64,000 bases of DNA from Vibrio sp. ED004 (GCF_023206395.1 NZ_CP066149.1:2418001-2482000); one strand, 5' to 3'. Numbered from the stretch's first letter, positions 17,667 to 32,939 are shown. Numbers and translations: made by a program. The notes: generated by a model not told the origin, from the sequence alone.

Positions 17667-17695
17667 CTTGAAAATCTGCGTTACCGTATCCATCT
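17667..17695 (+). promoter_or_regulatory. candidate sigma-32 promoter of clpB
   Basis: CTTGAAA at 17667-17673 is an exact heat-shock -35 element. After a 15-base spacer comes TCCATCT at 17689-17695, a good match to the CCCATNT part of the -10 element. It lies 43 bases before the clpB start, which fits the known heat-shock control of clpB. Confidence 0.75.
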
Positions 17696-17737
17696 TCTAA
17701 CCATAAGATAAACATATCTAAGAGTAGGAAGGTGGGC

Positions 17738-20311
17738 ATGCGTCTCGATCGATTCACTAGTAAATTCCAAATTGCGATATCTGATGCTCAGTCGCTCGCA
17801 TTAGGTCGTGATCACCAATATATAGAACCTGTACACCTAATGGTGTCTTTGCTTAATCAAGATGGCAGTGCAATTCGCCCATTGCTGACCATGTTGAATA
17901 TTGATGTGGTTCAATTGCGTTCAAAGCTAAGCGAAATATTAGACCGTGTACCAAAAGTAAGTGGTATCGGTGGTGATGTTCAGCTGTCGAATGCAATGGG
18001 CACGTTATTCAACCTATGTGACAAAGTCGCGCAAAAGCGTCAAGACAGTTACATATCTTCAGAAGTCTTCCTACTTGCTGCGGTTGAAGACAAAGGCCCT
18101 TTAGGTAACTTACTTAAAGAGCTTGGTCTTACTGAACAGAAATTATCTCAAGCTATTGAGCAAGTTCGCGGTGGCCAAAAGGTTGATGATCCAAATGCCG
18201 AAGACAGACGACAAGCATTAGAGAAGTTCACCATTGATCTGACTGAAAGAGCAGAGCAAGGCAAACTTGATCCTGTAATTGGCCGTGATGATGAAATTCG
18301 TCGCACTATCCAAGTACTTCAGCGTCGTACCAAGAACAACCCTGTCATTATTGGCGAACCTGGTGTTGGTAAAACCGCGATTGTTGAAGGTTTGGCTCAA
18401 CGCATTATCAATAATGAAGTACCAGAAGGTCTAAGAGGCCGACGTGTACTCTCGTTGGATATGGGCTCTTTGGTTGCGGGTGCTAAATACCGGGGCGAAT
18501 TTGAAGAACGCTTGAAATCGGTTCTCAATGAATTGTCTAAAGAGGAAGGCAACATCATTCTCTTTATCGATGAAATTCACACCATGGTCGGTGCCGGTAA
18601 AGGTGAAGGCTCTATGGATGCGGGTAACATGCTGAAGCCAGCATTGGCTCGTGGTGAATTACATTGTGTAGGCGCGACGACCCTCGATGAATATCGCCAA
18701 TATATAGAGAAAGACCCTGCATTGGAGCGTCGATTCCAGAAAGTATTAGTCGATGAGCCAACGGTTGAAGACACGGTAGCAATCCTTCGTGGCCTGAAAG
18801 AGCGCTACGAACTTCACCATCACGTTGAAATTACTGACCCTGCAATTGTGGCAGCGGCAACGTTATCTCATCGATACGTTTCTGATCGTCAATTACCGGA
18901 CAAGGCGATTGACCTGATTGATGAAGCGGCATCAAGTATCCGTATGCAGATCGATTCAAAACCGGAATCTTTGGATAAGCTTGAGCGTAAGATCATTCAA
19001 CTGAAGATTGAGCAGCAAGCTCTGACTAACGAAAATGACGAAGCCAGTGAAAAACGCCTTCGTACATTACAAGCTGAGCTTTCAGATAAAGAAAGAGATT
19101 TTGCAGAGCTTGAAGAAGTGTGGAATGCAGAGAAAGCCGCATTGTCTGGCACGCAACATATCAAGTCAGAGTTAGAACAAGCTCGTATGGATATGGATTT
19201 TGCAAGACGTGCTGGTGATCTTAACCGAATGTCTGAATTGCAATACGGCCGAATTCCTGAATTAGAGAAGCAGTTAGACCTTGCGACTCAAGCTGAAATG
19301 CAAGAAATGACCTTATTACGTAATAAGGTTACCGATGCAGAAATCGCAGATGTCTTGTCAAAGCAAACGGGAATCCCGGTTTCAAAAATGTTAGAAGCGG
19401 AGAAAGAGAAGCTTCTTAAAATGGAAGGTGTTCTGCATAAGCGCGTGATTGGTCAAGCAGAAGCGGTGGAAGTGGTTTCGAATGCGATTCGCCGTAGCCG
19501 TGCAGGTTTGTCTGATCCGAACAAGCCGATTGGTTCCTTCCTATTCCTCGGTCCTACTGGGGTAGGTAAAACCGAACTGTGTAAAACACTCGCTAACTTT
19601 ATGTTTGATAGTGATGATGCGATGGTTCGTATCGACATGTCTGAATTCATGGAGAAGCATTCAGTCGCTCGTTTGGTTGGCGCGCCTCCAGGTTATGTTG
19701 GGTATGAAGAAGGTGGTTACTTAACAGAAGCTGTACGTCGTAAGCCTTATTCAGTGATCTTGTTGGATGAAGTAGAGAAAGCACACCCGGATGTTTTCAA
19801 TATTTTGTTGCAGGTTCTTGACGACGGCCGCTTAACCGATGGACAAGGTCGTACAGTCGACTTTAGAAATACGGTAGTGATCATGACATCTAACCTTGGT
19901 TCTTCAAGAATCCAAGAGAATTTCAACACACTCGACTATCAAGGGATAAAGAATGAGGTGATGGAAGTTGTTGGTAAGCATTTCCGTCCTGAGTTTTTAA
20001 ACCGTGTTGATGAAAGTGTTGTGTTCCACCCATTAGGCCAAGAACACATTCAATCTATTGCTTCTATCCAGCTCGAGCATCTGAAAAAGCGTATGGAAGA
20101 TAATGGATATGAACTTGAGGTATCGGAAAAAGCGCTTAAGTTGATTTCTCAAGTTGGTTTCGACCCGGTATATGGTGCTCGACCGTTGAAAAGAGCGATT
20201 CAACAGAGTGTCGAGAACCCGCTAGCGAAAGCGATACTGGCTGGAAAAATAAATCCTGAGAAGAAAGTACAACTATTAGTAAATAACGACAGAATTATTG
20301 CTCACCAATAA
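17738..20311 (+). CDS. clpB: ATP-dependent disaggregase ClpB
   Basis: ClpB forms hexamers that extract polypeptides from aggregates together with DnaK. The 857-residue product has the N-terminal Clp-N domain, AAA+ domain 1 with Walker A GEPGVGKT, a long middle coiled coil (about 400-525) and AAA+ domain 2 with GPTGVGKT. The frame opens with a GTG at 17732, but the ATG at 17738 gives [11 protein letters not shown], as in E. coli, and has AGGAAGG upstream. A sigma-32-type promoter lies in front and a terminator behind. Confidence 0.97.
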   Translation: MRLDRFTSKFQIAISDAQSLALGRDHQYIEPVHLMVSLLNQDGSAIRPLLTMLNIDVVQLRSKLSEILDRVPKVSGIGGDVQLSNAMGTLFNLCDKVAQKRQDSYISSEVFLLAAVEDKGPLGNLLKELGLTEQKLSQAIEQVRGGQKVDDPNAEDRRQALEKFTIDLTERAEQGKLDPVIGRDDEIRRTIQVLQRRTKNNPVIIGEPGVGKTAIVEGLAQRIINNEVPEGLRGRRVLSLDMGSLVAGAKYRGEFEERLKSVLNELSKEEGNIILFIDEIHTMVGAGKGEGSMDAGNMLKPALARGELHCVGATTLDEYRQYIEKDPALERRFQKVLVDEPTVEDTVAILRGLKERYELHHHVEITDPAIVAAATLSHRYVSDRQLPDKAIDLIDEAASSIRMQIDSKPESLDKLERKIIQLKIEQQALTNENDEASEKRLRTLQAELSDKERDFAELEEVWNAEKAALSGTQHIKSELEQARMDMDFARRAGDLNRMSELQYGRIPELEKQLDLATQAEMQEMTLLRNKVTDAEIADVLSKQTGIPVSKMLEAEKEKLLKMEGVLHKRVIGQAEAVEVVSNAIRRSRAGLSDPNKPIGSFLFLGPTGVGKTELCKTLANFMFDSDDAMVRIDMSEFMEKHSVARLVGAPPGYVGYEEGGYLTEAVRRKPYSVILLDEVEKAHPDVFNILLQVLDDGRLTDGQGRTVDFRNTVVIMTSNLGSSRIQENFNTLDYQGIKNEVMEVVGKHFRPEFLNRVDESVVFHPLGQEHIQSIASIQLEHLKKRMEDNGYELEVSEKALKLISQVGFDPVYGARPLKRAIQQSVENPLAKAILAGKINPEKKVQLLVNNDRIIAHQ

Positions 20312-20398
20312 TTAAAGCACGAACGGTAGGTACGATTAGCTGAAATTAAGGCGTAATCGTACCTATTTTGAACGCTTTGTTTGAATAGTGTTCGAACG

Positions 20399-20421
20399 GT
20401 CGCCGGTGGCGGCTTTTTTTT
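20399..20421 (+). terminator. rho-independent terminator of clpB
   Basis: Six-base stem GTCGCC / GGCGGC with a three-base loop and eight T residues, 88 bases beyond the clpB stop and just ahead of the rRNA promoters. Confidence 0.85.
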
Positions 20422-20431
20422 GTTTTTGGCC

Positions 20432-20459
20432 TTGTGTAAAGGATTATTCTCTCTATAAT
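20432..20459 (+). promoter_or_regulatory. rRNA operon promoter P1
   Basis: TTGTGT and a perfect TATAAT separated by 16 bases. The discriminator GCGCCTCC directly follows, the GC-rich sequence typical of stringently controlled rrn P1 promoters. Confidence 0.8.
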
Positions 20460-20556
20460 GCGCCTCCGTTGCCAAGGATAACCAAGCGGTTTGAACTGAG
20501 TAACAAGACGGAACTAAGCATTTAAGATGCTTTGAAAAATTAGCTGGAAAAAGTGT

Positions 20557-20584
20557 TTGACACTGGAACCCAATTCGCTAGAAT
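20557..20584 (+). promoter_or_regulatory. rRNA operon promoter P2
   Basis: TTGACA and TAGAAT with a 16-base spacer, about 125 bases downstream of P1, the usual P1-P2 distance. It reads toward the 16S gene. Confidence 0.75.
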
Positions 20585-20635
20585 GGCCGTCCACTTCGAG
20601 AGGCTCCTTACTGAAAGGAACGCTCAACAAGTAAA

Positions 20636-20646
20636 GCTCTTTAACA
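20636..20646 (+). promoter_or_regulatory. rrn antitermination boxA in 16S leader
   Basis: GCTCTTTAACA matches the boxA element bound by NusB/S10 for rRNA antitermination. It is repeated in the 16S-23S spacer. Confidence 0.8.
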
Positions 20647-20887
20647 ATTTAAACCTATCAATCTGTGTGGGCACTCGTTGATGAATATCAAAACGTCATT
20701 CTCAGGAATGGCAGTTACTTCGGTAACAAATTGATTTCAATGAACTGAGTGACCAATCAAGTCTTAGGACTTGGCACAGTCAATTCATTATCTTTCTGTT
20801 GGAAAGATAATAGCTTTAGAATTACATAGTAGTTTTGAAGTCAGTATTCGTTGAGTCACACCTATTAATTTAGGTAATCAAAACTTT

Positions 20888-22443
<1,556 letters not shown>

Positions 22444-22518
22444 TACGAAGATGTTCACGATAAGTGTCCACACAGATTGATGGTTTAATAAGTTAAGAGT
22501 AGAAATACTTTTCCAGAT

Positions 22519-22594
22519 GGGGTTATAGCTCAGCTGGGAGAGCGCCTCGCTGGCAGCGAGGAGGTCTGCGGTTCGATCCCGCATAGCTCCACCA
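22519..22594 (+). tRNA. tRNA-Ala (anticodon GGC)
   Basis: A 76-base cloverleaf in the 16S-23S spacer with encoded CCA. The anticodon loop CTGGCAG within stem CCTCG/CGAGG gives GGC, so alanine. D-loop GCTCAGCTGGGAGAGC and T-loop GGTTCGATCCC are standard. Confidence 0.96.
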
Positions 22595-22895
22595 TCTTTA
22601 AGTGTTCTTCCTTAAGAATCTTTAAAAATGGTTATTTCTTTTGAAATATCTAGCTCTTTAACAATTTGGAAAGCTGACTGATTGATTTACTTACGAGTAA
22701 TTCAATCAAATTTAAAAGTTCTCAATGTTTACCTTTTAGGTAAACACAACAAACACATTCAAGTGTCTTGTATTCGAATCAAACCTAGTTTGATTCACAT
22801 TGAGTCCGGCAAACAGTCATTGAGAATTAACCCTTCTTAATGACAACCAAAAACCTTGGTTAGTTGCCATACATTAAGACCCTTTCGGGTTGTAT
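22595..22895 (+). other. 16S-23S internal spacer
   Basis: Transcribed spacer between tRNA-Ala and 23S. It contains a second boxA (GCTCTTTAACA at 22653-22663) and sequences that pair with the far side of 23S to form the RNase III processing stem (TGTATGGTTAAG at the 23S start, CTTAACCATACA at its end). No gene is present. Confidence 0.85.
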
Positions 22896-25779
<2,884 letters not shown>

Positions 25780-25870
25780 ACAACACCCAAGGGGTTTTGT
25801 GGACTCAAGATAAGACCTTGAATGAGTTTGAATAGAGACTTTTAAATACAGTTTTCCGAATTTTAAAATT

Positions 25871-25990
25871 TGCTTGGCGACCATAGCATTGTGGACCCAC
25901 CTGATTCCATGCCGAACTCAGAAGTGAAACACAATAGCGCCGATGGTAGTGTGGGGCTTCCCCATGTGAGAGTAGGACATCGCCAGGCTC
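25871..25990 (+). rRNA. rrf: 5S ribosomal RNA
   Basis: A 120-base unit whose ends TGCTTGGCG and CGCCAGGCT pair. It contains the conserved CCGAACTCAGAAGTGAAAC segment. Third rRNA of the operon. Confidence 0.95.
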
Positions 25991-26068
25991 CAAATTTATT
26001 TTCACTTTTCCAAAGTGAAGAAAAAAGTGTTATGAACGACTTGTCAGCGACGACAAGTAGTCCACTGC

Positions 26069-26145
26069 GGAGTGGTAGTTCAGTTGGTTAGAATACCGGC
26101 CTGTCACGCCGGGGGTCGCGGGTTCGAGTCCCGTCCACTCCGCCA
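26069..26145 (+). tRNA. tRNA-Asp (anticodon GTC)
   Basis: A 77-base cloverleaf with encoded CCA; acceptor GGAGTGG pairs with CCACTCC, and anticodon loop CTGTCAC gives GTC. It lies 78 bases behind 5S, as a distal tRNA of the rRNA operon. Confidence 0.96.
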
Positions 26146-26180
26146 CTTATTCAGAGTTTCAGCTCTTTAAAACTGAAAAT

Positions 26181-26257
<77 letters not shown>

Positions 26258-26262
26258 TATTT

Positions 26263-26296
26263 AAGGCTCTAGTCGAAAGACTAGAGCCTTTTTGCT
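26263..26296 (+). terminator. rRNA operon terminator
   Basis: AAGGCTCTAGTC / GACTAGAGCCTT stem with a GAAA tetraloop and a T-run, directly after tRNA-Trp. It ends the rrn transcript and shows that the long upstream start of the mepA frame (26292) is not used. Confidence 0.93.
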
Positions 26297-26420
26297 TTCT
26301 GGCGTCGAAATACTTCATAGCCCTCTTTCAGATTCTTCCATCTCAAATACCTCTTTGTTTATTCCCGAAAAGTTACCAATAATCGTCAACTATTCTCTAA
26401 TGACGACTAGTATAAATAAT

Positions 26421-27284
26421 ATGCATCGCTTACTTGGGTTTGGTATGAGGTTATTTTTTGTATTAGTTGGGACTTTTTGTTCTTTTTTAGTGTCTGCAAC
26501 GACTTGGGAAAAAGAGAAGACTCCCACGGTAAACTCAACTTCATCAATAGGAAGCTATGCCAACGGTTGCCTTGATGGAGCACAGGCCTTGCCAATCGAC
26601 GGAGTAGGCTATCAGATTATTCGCCCTCAGAGAGGGCGTTATTATGGTCATACAGAGGCTATTCAGTTTATTGAAAGGTTAGGTGTAACTACAAGCGAGC
26701 AACTCGACACCAACTTACTGGTAGGAGATATTTCATTGCCCCGTGGCGGGCGCTTTTCATCTGGTCATTCAAGTCATCAAACAGGGCTAGATATCGATAT
26801 ATGGTTAAGACTGACAAGTGAGAGACTTTCAGTGAACGAACTTGCTGTTCCTAATCCTGTGAGTGTCGTTGATCTTACTAACTACAAGCTTCGCAAATCA
26901 AATTGGACAGATGATCATTTTCAAGTGATCCGTTACGCCGCGAAAGATGAAAAAGTAGTGCGTATTTTTGTTCACCCCGTGATTAAGCAAACCCTTTGTG
27001 AGCAAGAAAACTCTGATGCAGATGATAGAGCTTGGCTCGGGAAAATCAGGCCTTGGTGGGGGCATCATTCTCATTTTCATGTTCGCTTGAAGTGCCCAGA
27101 AGGGAGTGCTAACTGCATTGCTCAAGCTAGCCCTCCAAAAGGTGATGGCTGTGGCGAAGAACTTGCAAGTTGGGCTCCGAAAACCATACCTGTACCTCCT
27201 CCTAAAAAAGTCGCAAAAAGTAAGAAAAAGAAGAAAGTTAAAGTGATGCCAAGTCAGTGTTTAGCCTTGATATCCAATAAGTAA
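26421..27284 (+). CDS. mepA: penicillin-insensitive murein endopeptidase
   Basis: MepA (peptidase M74) cleaves D-Ala-mDAP cross-links in the periplasm. From the ATG at 26421 the product has 287 residues (E. coli 274). A signal peptide ends near VSATT. The zinc ligands are in SSGHSSHQTGLDIDIWLR and in GHHSHFHVRLKCP. The C-terminus is a lysine-rich tail (KKVAKSKKKKKVK). A second ATG at 26445 would give a shorter signal peptide; no strong ribosome site distinguishes them. Longer starts would run into the rrn terminator. Confidence 0.93.
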   Translation: MHRLLGFGMRLFFVLVGTFCSFLVSATTWEKEKTPTVNSTSSIGSYANGCLDGAQALPIDGVGYQIIRPQRGRYYGHTEAIQFIERLGVTTSEQLDTNLLVGDISLPRGGRFSSGHSSHQTGLDIDIWLRLTSERLSVNELAVPNPVSVVDLTNYKLRKSNWTDDHFQVIRYAAKDEKVVRIFVHPVIKQTLCEQENSDADDRAWLGKIRPWWGHHSHFHVRLKCPEGSANCIAQASPPKGDGCGEELASWAPKTIPVPPPKKVAKSKKKKKVKVMPSQCLALISNK

Positions 27285-27558
27285 TCACATCTATCGAGGT
27301 TAATTACAGTGGTAATGCCACTGGCTTTCTCGTCTCTGAAAGTTGAGGAATGTCACACTTTTGTCTAGAGTTTATAAACACGAGATTAAGAACATCGTTT
27401 GATATTAACAAAACCAATAACGACAACAGCAAGAACAATGACGAATTTGACAAGGTTTGGTCAGGGATAGAGTGTTTTTGGGGTGAAAGATGCGGCTTAT
27501 GTGCAGTATGCGAAATCAGAGTCTGATACCCGTCGATAGATAATTCAAGGGTAAGACT

Positions 27559-27862
27559 ATGACTATGATTTGTGCAAAGGAATTTTCAGAATGGTTAAGA
27601 CATAGGTTCAGTACAGAAAACTCGGGTATTTCTATTTCAAGAGATGACATCAACCAATTGACGGGCAGACAACGACTAGCCCCTAGCTTTGTAAATGATG
27701 TCCACTATGAGTTGATGCAATATGGAATGGCGTTTGTGACTGATACCAGCAGGGAAAACTTTTACTCGTCCCTATAGCTCAATCAATTGGCGAGAGCGAC
27801 TCGAATATCAATTTGAAAAAGAGCTCTTCTGTAATATTTATCCAATAGAAAAGTCAGGATAA
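27559..27862 (+). pseudogene. small hypothetical protein, frameshifted near its C-terminus
   Basis: The frame from 27559 encodes 72 residues and stops at 27777. Removing one G from the GGG at 27752-27754 restores a frame that continues with SSINWRERLEYQFEKELF and ends at a TAA at 27860-27862, giving about 100 residues. The extension has a good protein-like composition, and its stop lies directly at the IS256 target duplication, followed originally by a terminator. I do not recognise a function; no membrane segment or known motif is seen. The N-terminal frame may still be expressed. Confidence 0.6.
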
Positions 27863-27867
27863 AAAAA

Positions 27868-29172
27868 GACCCTGTAAATAATTCTGTGTAACTGTCGGGG
27901 TTACATATATTCAGTTAATCGGTCTTCGAACATAATCATAAAGCGGTTCAGGGCTTGTCGCCAGTTTCTAATTGGCATCGTCCATCTTTTGGAGGCATCC
28001 TGGATCGCTAAGAAGATCACCTTCCTTGCCGATTCATCAGTCGGGAACAGCTTACGCTTTTTAATCGCTTTTCTAATAACACTATTAAGTGATTCTATGG
28101 CATTAGTCGTATAAATTGCTCGCCTAATATCTTCTGGGTAGTTGAAGAGCGTGTTCAGGTTATTCCAATGTGCTGTCCAAGAGCGGCTGATCTGAGGGTA
28201 TTTGCCATCCCATTTATCTGAGAAACTGCTCTAGCGCTAGCAAGGCTTCATCTTCTGTCTTCGACTGATAGATCTTCTTAAGATCGGCAGCCACAGCTTT
28301 ATAATCTTTCCAAGGTACATACCTAACTGAGTTTCTCACCATATGGACGATACAGAGCTGGATCTGAGTATTTGGGAATGCGGCATTAATGGCATCAGGA
28401 AAGCCCTTCAGACCATCGACACAAGCAATGAAAATGTCTTTTACTCCGCGGTTTTGTAGCTCTGTTAGCACAGCAAGCCAGAACTTAGCACCTTCCGTCT
28501 CTGACAACCACATGCCAAGCAGCTCTTTTTGACCCTCCATGTTCACGCCTAGCGCAAGATAAACAGCTTTGTTGATGACTTGTTTATCTTGCCTGATTTT
28601 AACGACAATGCAGTCGAGATAAACGATTGGGTAGACTTCATCTAATGGGCGAGATTGCCATTCAACAACCTGCTCTAGAACAGAGTCCGTCACCTTAGAT
28701 ATAAGGGTTGGTGAGGCATCCGCATCGTACATTTCCTTGAATGTGGCTACGATTTCTCGGGTCGTCATGCCTTTAGTATAGAGGCTTAAGATTTTGTCAT
28801 CCATCGACTGGAAACGAGTTTGGTGCTTGCGAACCAGCTTTGGTTCAAAGCTTGACTCACGGTCACGAGGAACGTCTATCGGCACTTCACCATCATCAGT
28901 GATAATAGACTTGCTGGTATACCCATTACGTGAGTTGGAGCTGGGTTTTGGGGAGTGTTTTCGTAGCCAAGGTGCTCATCAAGCTCAACATTCAATGCTG
29001 TCTCAACAGTCACCTTGGTTAACATTTTTCGGAAGTCATCAAGATCAGATTCTGTCTTAATTGATTTAGCTGCTTCACGAGCAAAAGCTTCAAGTGCTTT
29101 CTTATCCATACTATCCATCCTTAGCCTTTAAGGCTTAAGTCTAGACAGTTACACAGAATTTAGGACAGTCTC
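27868..29172 (-). mobile_element. IS256-family insertion sequence, degenerate
   Basis: A 1305-bp element. Its ends are imperfect inverted repeats of about 30 bases that share AATTCTGTGTAACTGTC and the outer CTGT core. It is flanked by the exact 8-bp direct repeat TAAAAAAA (27860-27867 and 29173-29180), as expected for IS256 transposition. The A-rich duplication could partly be chance, but length and position fit. The transposase is frameshifted, so it cannot move on its own. It separated the small gene at 27559 from its terminator. Confidence 0.9.
27901..29118 (-). pseudogene. IS256-family transposase, two frameshifts
   Basis: The N-terminal piece (29118-28960) reads MDKKALEAFAREAAKSIKTE. 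One A is missing from the run at 28958-28961, after which the frame of 28885-28214 continues. One extra T at 28223-28225 (plus-strand AAA) then breaks it, and the C-terminal piece with YTTNAIESLNSVIRKAIKK runs on to a TAA at 27901. DDE-type catalytic residues are visible in YLDCIVVKI, CVDGLKGF and NAIESLN. The two one-base changes compensate, but the middle block is out of frame with the only start. Confidence 0.9.
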
Positions 29173-29174
29173 TA

Positions 29175-29210
29175 AAAAAAAGGTTCAACTTACAGTAAGT
29201 TGAACCTTTT
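29175..29210 (-). terminator. terminator of yfhL; formerly also of the 27.6 kb gene
   Basis: Eleven-base perfect stem GGTTCAACTTA / TAAGTTGAACC with A-run and T-run on opposite sides, so it works on both strands. It lies 5 bases beyond the yfhL stop. If the IS element is removed it also sits directly behind the small plus-strand gene. Confidence 0.88.
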
Positions 29211-29215
29211 CTCTT

Positions 29216-29473
<258 letters not shown>

Positions 29474-29498
29474 TTACTTCTCAGTTTTCTAAGTAAAG

Positions 29499-30902
29499 TT
29501 ACTTACCTGATGCATTGCGTGTGTCTTGGCCTTCGCTCAAGTTACGCATCAGCAAGCCGTACTCTAAGTTTAGATCGGCTGGTACAGGAATAAATACAAA
29601 GTGACCGTTACCTTTTGCGTCTTCTACTGCTTCAGACTTACGGTTTTCCATCATCTCTAGTTTGAAAACAACGTTACCTTTCGGTGTCATCATTTCTAAG
29701 CTATCACCAACTAGGAATTTGTTCTTCACTTCTACTTCCGCTAGGTCACCACGGCGCTTACCTGTGAATTCACCAACAAATTGTTGAGTATCAGAGATAG
29801 AGTAACCGTACTCGTAGTTTTGGTAAGTGTCGTGAGTATGGCGACGTAGGAAGCCTTCAGTGTAACCACGGTGAGCTAGGCTCTCTAGTGTACCCATTAG
29901 GCTTTCATCGAACGGCTTACCTGCTACAGCGTCATCGATAGCTTTACGGTAAACCTGAGCTGTACGTGCGCAGTAGTAGAAAGACTTAGTACGACCTTCA
30001 ATCTTCAGAGAGTGAACGCCCATCTTCGTTAGTCGCTCAACGTGTTGGATTGCACGAAGATCTTTCGAGTTCATGATGTAAGTACCATGCTCATCTTCAA
30101 ATGCAGCCATTTTCTCTTCTGGCTTGTGTGACTCAGAAAGTAGAACCACTTCGTCTGTTGGTTTACCTAGACCTAGTGTGTTGTCTGGACGTTCGTCTTG
30201 AACTTCAACATCCTGAATCTCAACACCAGTAGGGTTTGCTTCAACGATTTGACCGTTTTCGTCTTCTTTTGCTGCTTCTGTTTTGTATTCCCAGCGACAA
30301 GCGTTAGTGCAAGTACCTTGGTTTGGATCGCGCTTGTTCATGTAGCCCGAAAGTAGACAACGACCAGAGTACGCCATGCAAAGTGCACCGTGAACAAAGA
30401 TCTCTAGTTCTGTTTCTGGGCAGTGTTCGCGAATCTCTTCGATCTCTTCAAGAGACAACTCACGAGATAGGATCACACGCTCAACGCCTTGAGTTGACCA
30501 GAACTTAACGGTCGCCCAGTTTACTGCGTTTGCTTGAACAGAAAGGTGGATTGGCATCTCAGGGAATGCTTCGCGAACCATCATGATAAGACCAGGATCT
30601 GACATGATAAGAGCGTCTGGGCCCATATCGACAACTGGCTTAAGGTCGCGAATGAATGTTTTTAATTTAGAGTTGTGTGGCTGAATGTTACATACAACAT
30701 ATAACTTTTTGCCTTGAGCATGAGCTTCATCGATACCGATTTGTAGGTTTTCGTGATTGAACTCGTTGTTACGAACACGAAGGCTGTAACGTGGCTGGCC
30801 TGCGTAAACTGCATCTGCGCCGTAGGCGAATGCATAACGCATGTTTTTAAGGCTTCCTGCCGGTGATAATAGTTCAGGTACAAATGGTTTTTGTGTAGTC
30901 AT
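29499..30902 (-). CDS. trhP: prephenate-dependent tRNA uridine(34) hydroxylase
   Basis: YegQ/TrhP belongs to the U32 peptidase-like family and forms 5-hydroxyuridine at the wobble position of several tRNAs. The 467-residue product starts ELLSPAGSLKNMRYAFAYGADAVYAG, and the four-cysteine family region includes FVHGALCMAYSGRCLLSGYM and GTCTNACRWEY. The acidic segment of about residues 215-275 is a typical family insertion. E. coli YegQ has 453 residues. The dependence on prephenate links it to the aromatic pathway genes of this window by metabolism only. Confidence 0.92.
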   Translation of the reverse strand: MTTQKPFVPELLSPAGSLKNMRYAFAYGADAVYAGQPRYSLRVRNNEFNHENLQIGIDEAHAQGKKLYVVCNIQPHNSKLKTFIRDLKPVVDMGPDALIMSDPGLIMMVREAFPEMPIHLSVQANAVNWATVKFWSTQGVERVILSRELSLEEIEEIREHCPETELEIFVHGALCMAYSGRCLLSGYMNKRDPNQGTCTNACRWEYKTEAAKEDENGQIVEANPTGVEIQDVEVQDERPDNTLGLGKPTDEVVLLSESHKPEEKMAAFEDEHGTYIMNSKDLRAIQHVERLTKMGVHSLKIEGRTKSFYYCARTAQVYRKAIDDAVAGKPFDESLMGTLESLAHRGYTEGFLRRHTHDTYQNYEYGYSISDTQQFVGEFTGKRRGDLAEVEVKNKFLVGDSLEMMTPKGNVVFKLEMMENRKSEAVEDAKGNGHFVFIPVPADLNLEYGLLMRNLSEGQDTRNASGK

Positions 30903-31107
30903 TGCTTCGTTCTCTAATCTGATCTCAAGTCAGGTTGATACCACCAAGTGATATCAAAGGGGCGCAAATTTTACGCTAAAACGAGTTTGGTTGATAGCCC
31001 TAAAGATAGCAATGACATTAAGAAGAGAGTGGAGAGATAAATATAAGCAGGAGTTTGGGAGGAAATAAGCCCAGATGCCATCGACATCTGAGCCTAAATA
31101 TCACAGA

Positions 31108-32022
31108 TTAAGCGTTTGGTTGAGTTAATCCGCCTAGTGATTCGAACAGGTTCGGAAGGAACACACTGAACTCACCACATAGAAGTGAGAAGTCAGCATC
31201 AAAGCGTGCTGCTTGATCTTCACGCGGGATATCGTCGTTTTCATCTTTGAGTTCATCACTGAATTTTAGGCGCTTGATGCTGCCGTCTTCTGCCAGAATG
31301 AATTCAATACGATCTTGCCAGTTGATAAGAAGCTTAGTCACCATCTTATTGGCTTCGATGTGGTTCTTAATCTCATCTGTTTCTAGCTCTTGTTTCTTAA
31401 CTCGAACAATACCGCCGTCTTCTTGAATCGACTTAAGCTCAGCTTCATCAAGCATTGTGATACCTTGAGGTGTATCACCTGATTTGACCCACTCGGTTAG
31501 AGTCGTTTCAATCGCTTGCTCTGGAATCGCGGGCACGACTGGTAGGCTACCCATTGTTTTACGTAGTAACGCCAATACGTCTTCTGCTTTTTTGTAGCTG
31601 CTAGCATCAACCACGATGAAACCTTCTTTTGGCATGATCAGCGCGTAAGTGAAGTTACTGCGGCTGAATGCACGAGGAAGCAGATCAATAATGATGTCTT
31701 CTTTTAGGCTGTCTTTCTCTTTCTTTTTAAGAGGAGTGCCAGATTCAGCTTCAAGCGTTTCTACTTTTGCGTTCAGTGATTCTTTGATCACAGAAGCAGG
31801 TAGCATTTTCTCTTCTTTCTTTGCACAGATTAGAATGCGGTTTTCTGATACGTGCGTCATCATATCGCCGTGTCTACCCATCGCATGTACCCAACCAAAC
31901 TTCTGTTTGTCTTGGCTACCACAAGGAGTAAAGCGGAATTCTTCAAGTTGTTTCTCTAGCTGATCTGCGTTGAAATCAATATCACGGTTGAAGCGATAGA
32001 CTAGGCAATTTTTAAACCACAT
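31108..32022 (-). CDS. rdgC: recombination-associated nucleoid protein RdgC
   Basis: RdgC forms a DNA-encircling ring and limits RecA-mediated exchange. The 304-residue protein matches the E. coli length (303) and starts [13 protein letters not shown], as in the family. No transmembrane segment. It lies 205 bases upstream of trhP, probably as a separate transcript, and is divergent from phoB. Confidence 0.94.
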   Translation of the reverse strand: MWFKNCLVYRFNRDIDFNADQLEKQLEEFRFTPCGSQDKQKFGWVHAMGRHGDMMTHVSENRILICAKKEEKMLPASVIKESLNAKVETLEAESGTPLKKKEKDSLKEDIIIDLLPRAFSRSNFTYALIMPKEGFIVVDASSYKKAEDVLALLRKTMGSLPVVPAIPEQAIETTLTEWVKSGDTPQGITMLDEAELKSIQEDGGIVRVKKQELETDEIKNHIEANKMVTKLLINWQDRIEFILAEDGSIKRLKFSDELKDENDDIPREDQAARFDADFSLLCGEFSVFLPNLFESLGGLTQPNA

Positions 32023-32148
32023 AAATTTTTCTCATACCTTTTTAGAAGTGCTTCATGATATGAGATCTAATTCGATTTGTCCCTAGCTCTGTATCAAAAG
32101 TTGTAAAGTGAAACGTTTGAGACAGTTATATGAAAATTTGTTTTCAAA

Positions 32149-32166
32149 GGTCACAAAAGTGTCATA
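32149..32166 (+). promoter_or_regulatory. candidate Pho box of phoB
   Basis: Two 7-base units, GGTCACA and TGTCATA, start 11 bases apart, the repeat spacing bound by a PhoB dimer. The second is close to the consensus CTGTCAT. The site is 50 bases before the phoB ATG, so autoregulation is likely. Confidence 0.6.
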
Positions 32167-32216
32167 ATTAACTCAGATAATGCAATGCGTTGATTAAATA
32201 CAAAGGCTATTCAATT

Positions 32217-32906
32217 ATGTCGAGAAGGATTCTGGTCGTTGAAGATGAAGCACCTATTCGTGAGATGCTGTGTTTTGTACTTGAACAAAAAGGCTACCAA
32301 GCAGTAGAGGCTGAAGATTACGATACAGCGGTAAACAAGCTATGTGAACCTTTCCCAGATCTAGTATTACTAGATTGGATGCTACCTGGTGGTAGCGGGA
32401 TAAACTTTATCAAGCACATGAAGCGTGAAGAGTTAACTCGCAACATCCCAGTGGTGATGCTGACGGCTCGTGGTGAAGAAGAAGATAAGGTTCGCGGTTT
32501 AGAAGTTGGCGCTGACGACTACATTACCAAACCATTTTCGCCAAAAGAGCTAGTGGCTCGCCTGAAAGCGGTTATTCGCCGAGTAACACCAACTGCATTG
32601 GAAGATGTGATTGATGTTCAAGGTCTTAAATTAGACCCTGTATCACACCGTGTTACCGCGAGTGAAGGTCCAGTTGATATGGGACCAACAGAATTCAAAA
32701 TGCTGCATTTCTTTATGACGCACCAAGAGCGTGTGTACAGCCGAGAGCAGTTGCTTAACAACGTTTGGGGTACCAACGTTTACGTTGAAGACCGCACCGT
32801 TGATGTACATATTCGACGCCTACGTAAAGCGCTTGAATCTGCAGGTCACGATAAGCTAATCCAAACGGTTCGCGGCGCGGGCTACCGTTTTTCTACAAAG
32901 GCTTAA
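32217..32906 (+). CDS. phoB: phosphate regulon response regulator PhoB
   Basis: A 229-residue OmpR-type regulator. The receiver domain has D10/E11, the phosphoacceptor D53 in LLDWMLP and K105; the C-terminal winged helix ends [10 protein letters not shown]. PhoB activates pst, phoBR and other genes at low phosphate. The frame is open from 32190, but the ATG at 32217 ([11 protein letters not shown]) matches E. coli and has AAAGG upstream. phoR follows after 33 bases. Confidence 0.96.
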   Translation: MSRRILVVEDEAPIREMLCFVLEQKGYQAVEAEDYDTAVNKLCEPFPDLVLLDWMLPGGSGINFIKHMKREELTRNIPVVMLTARGEEEDKVRGLEVGADDYITKPFSPKELVARLKAVIRRVTPTALEDVIDVQGLKLDPVSHRVTASEGPVDMGPTEFKMLHFFMTHQERVYSREQLLNNVWGTNVYVEDRTVDVHIRRLRKALESAGHDKLIQTVRGAGYRFSTKA

Positions 32907-32939
32907 TATGGCTTCGCTGCCCAGTTTACGGAGTCCTGA

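Noticed and set aside
26292..26420. 43-residue N-terminal extension of mepA
   Set aside because: It begins in the rrn terminator and would put 43 or more residues before the signal peptide.
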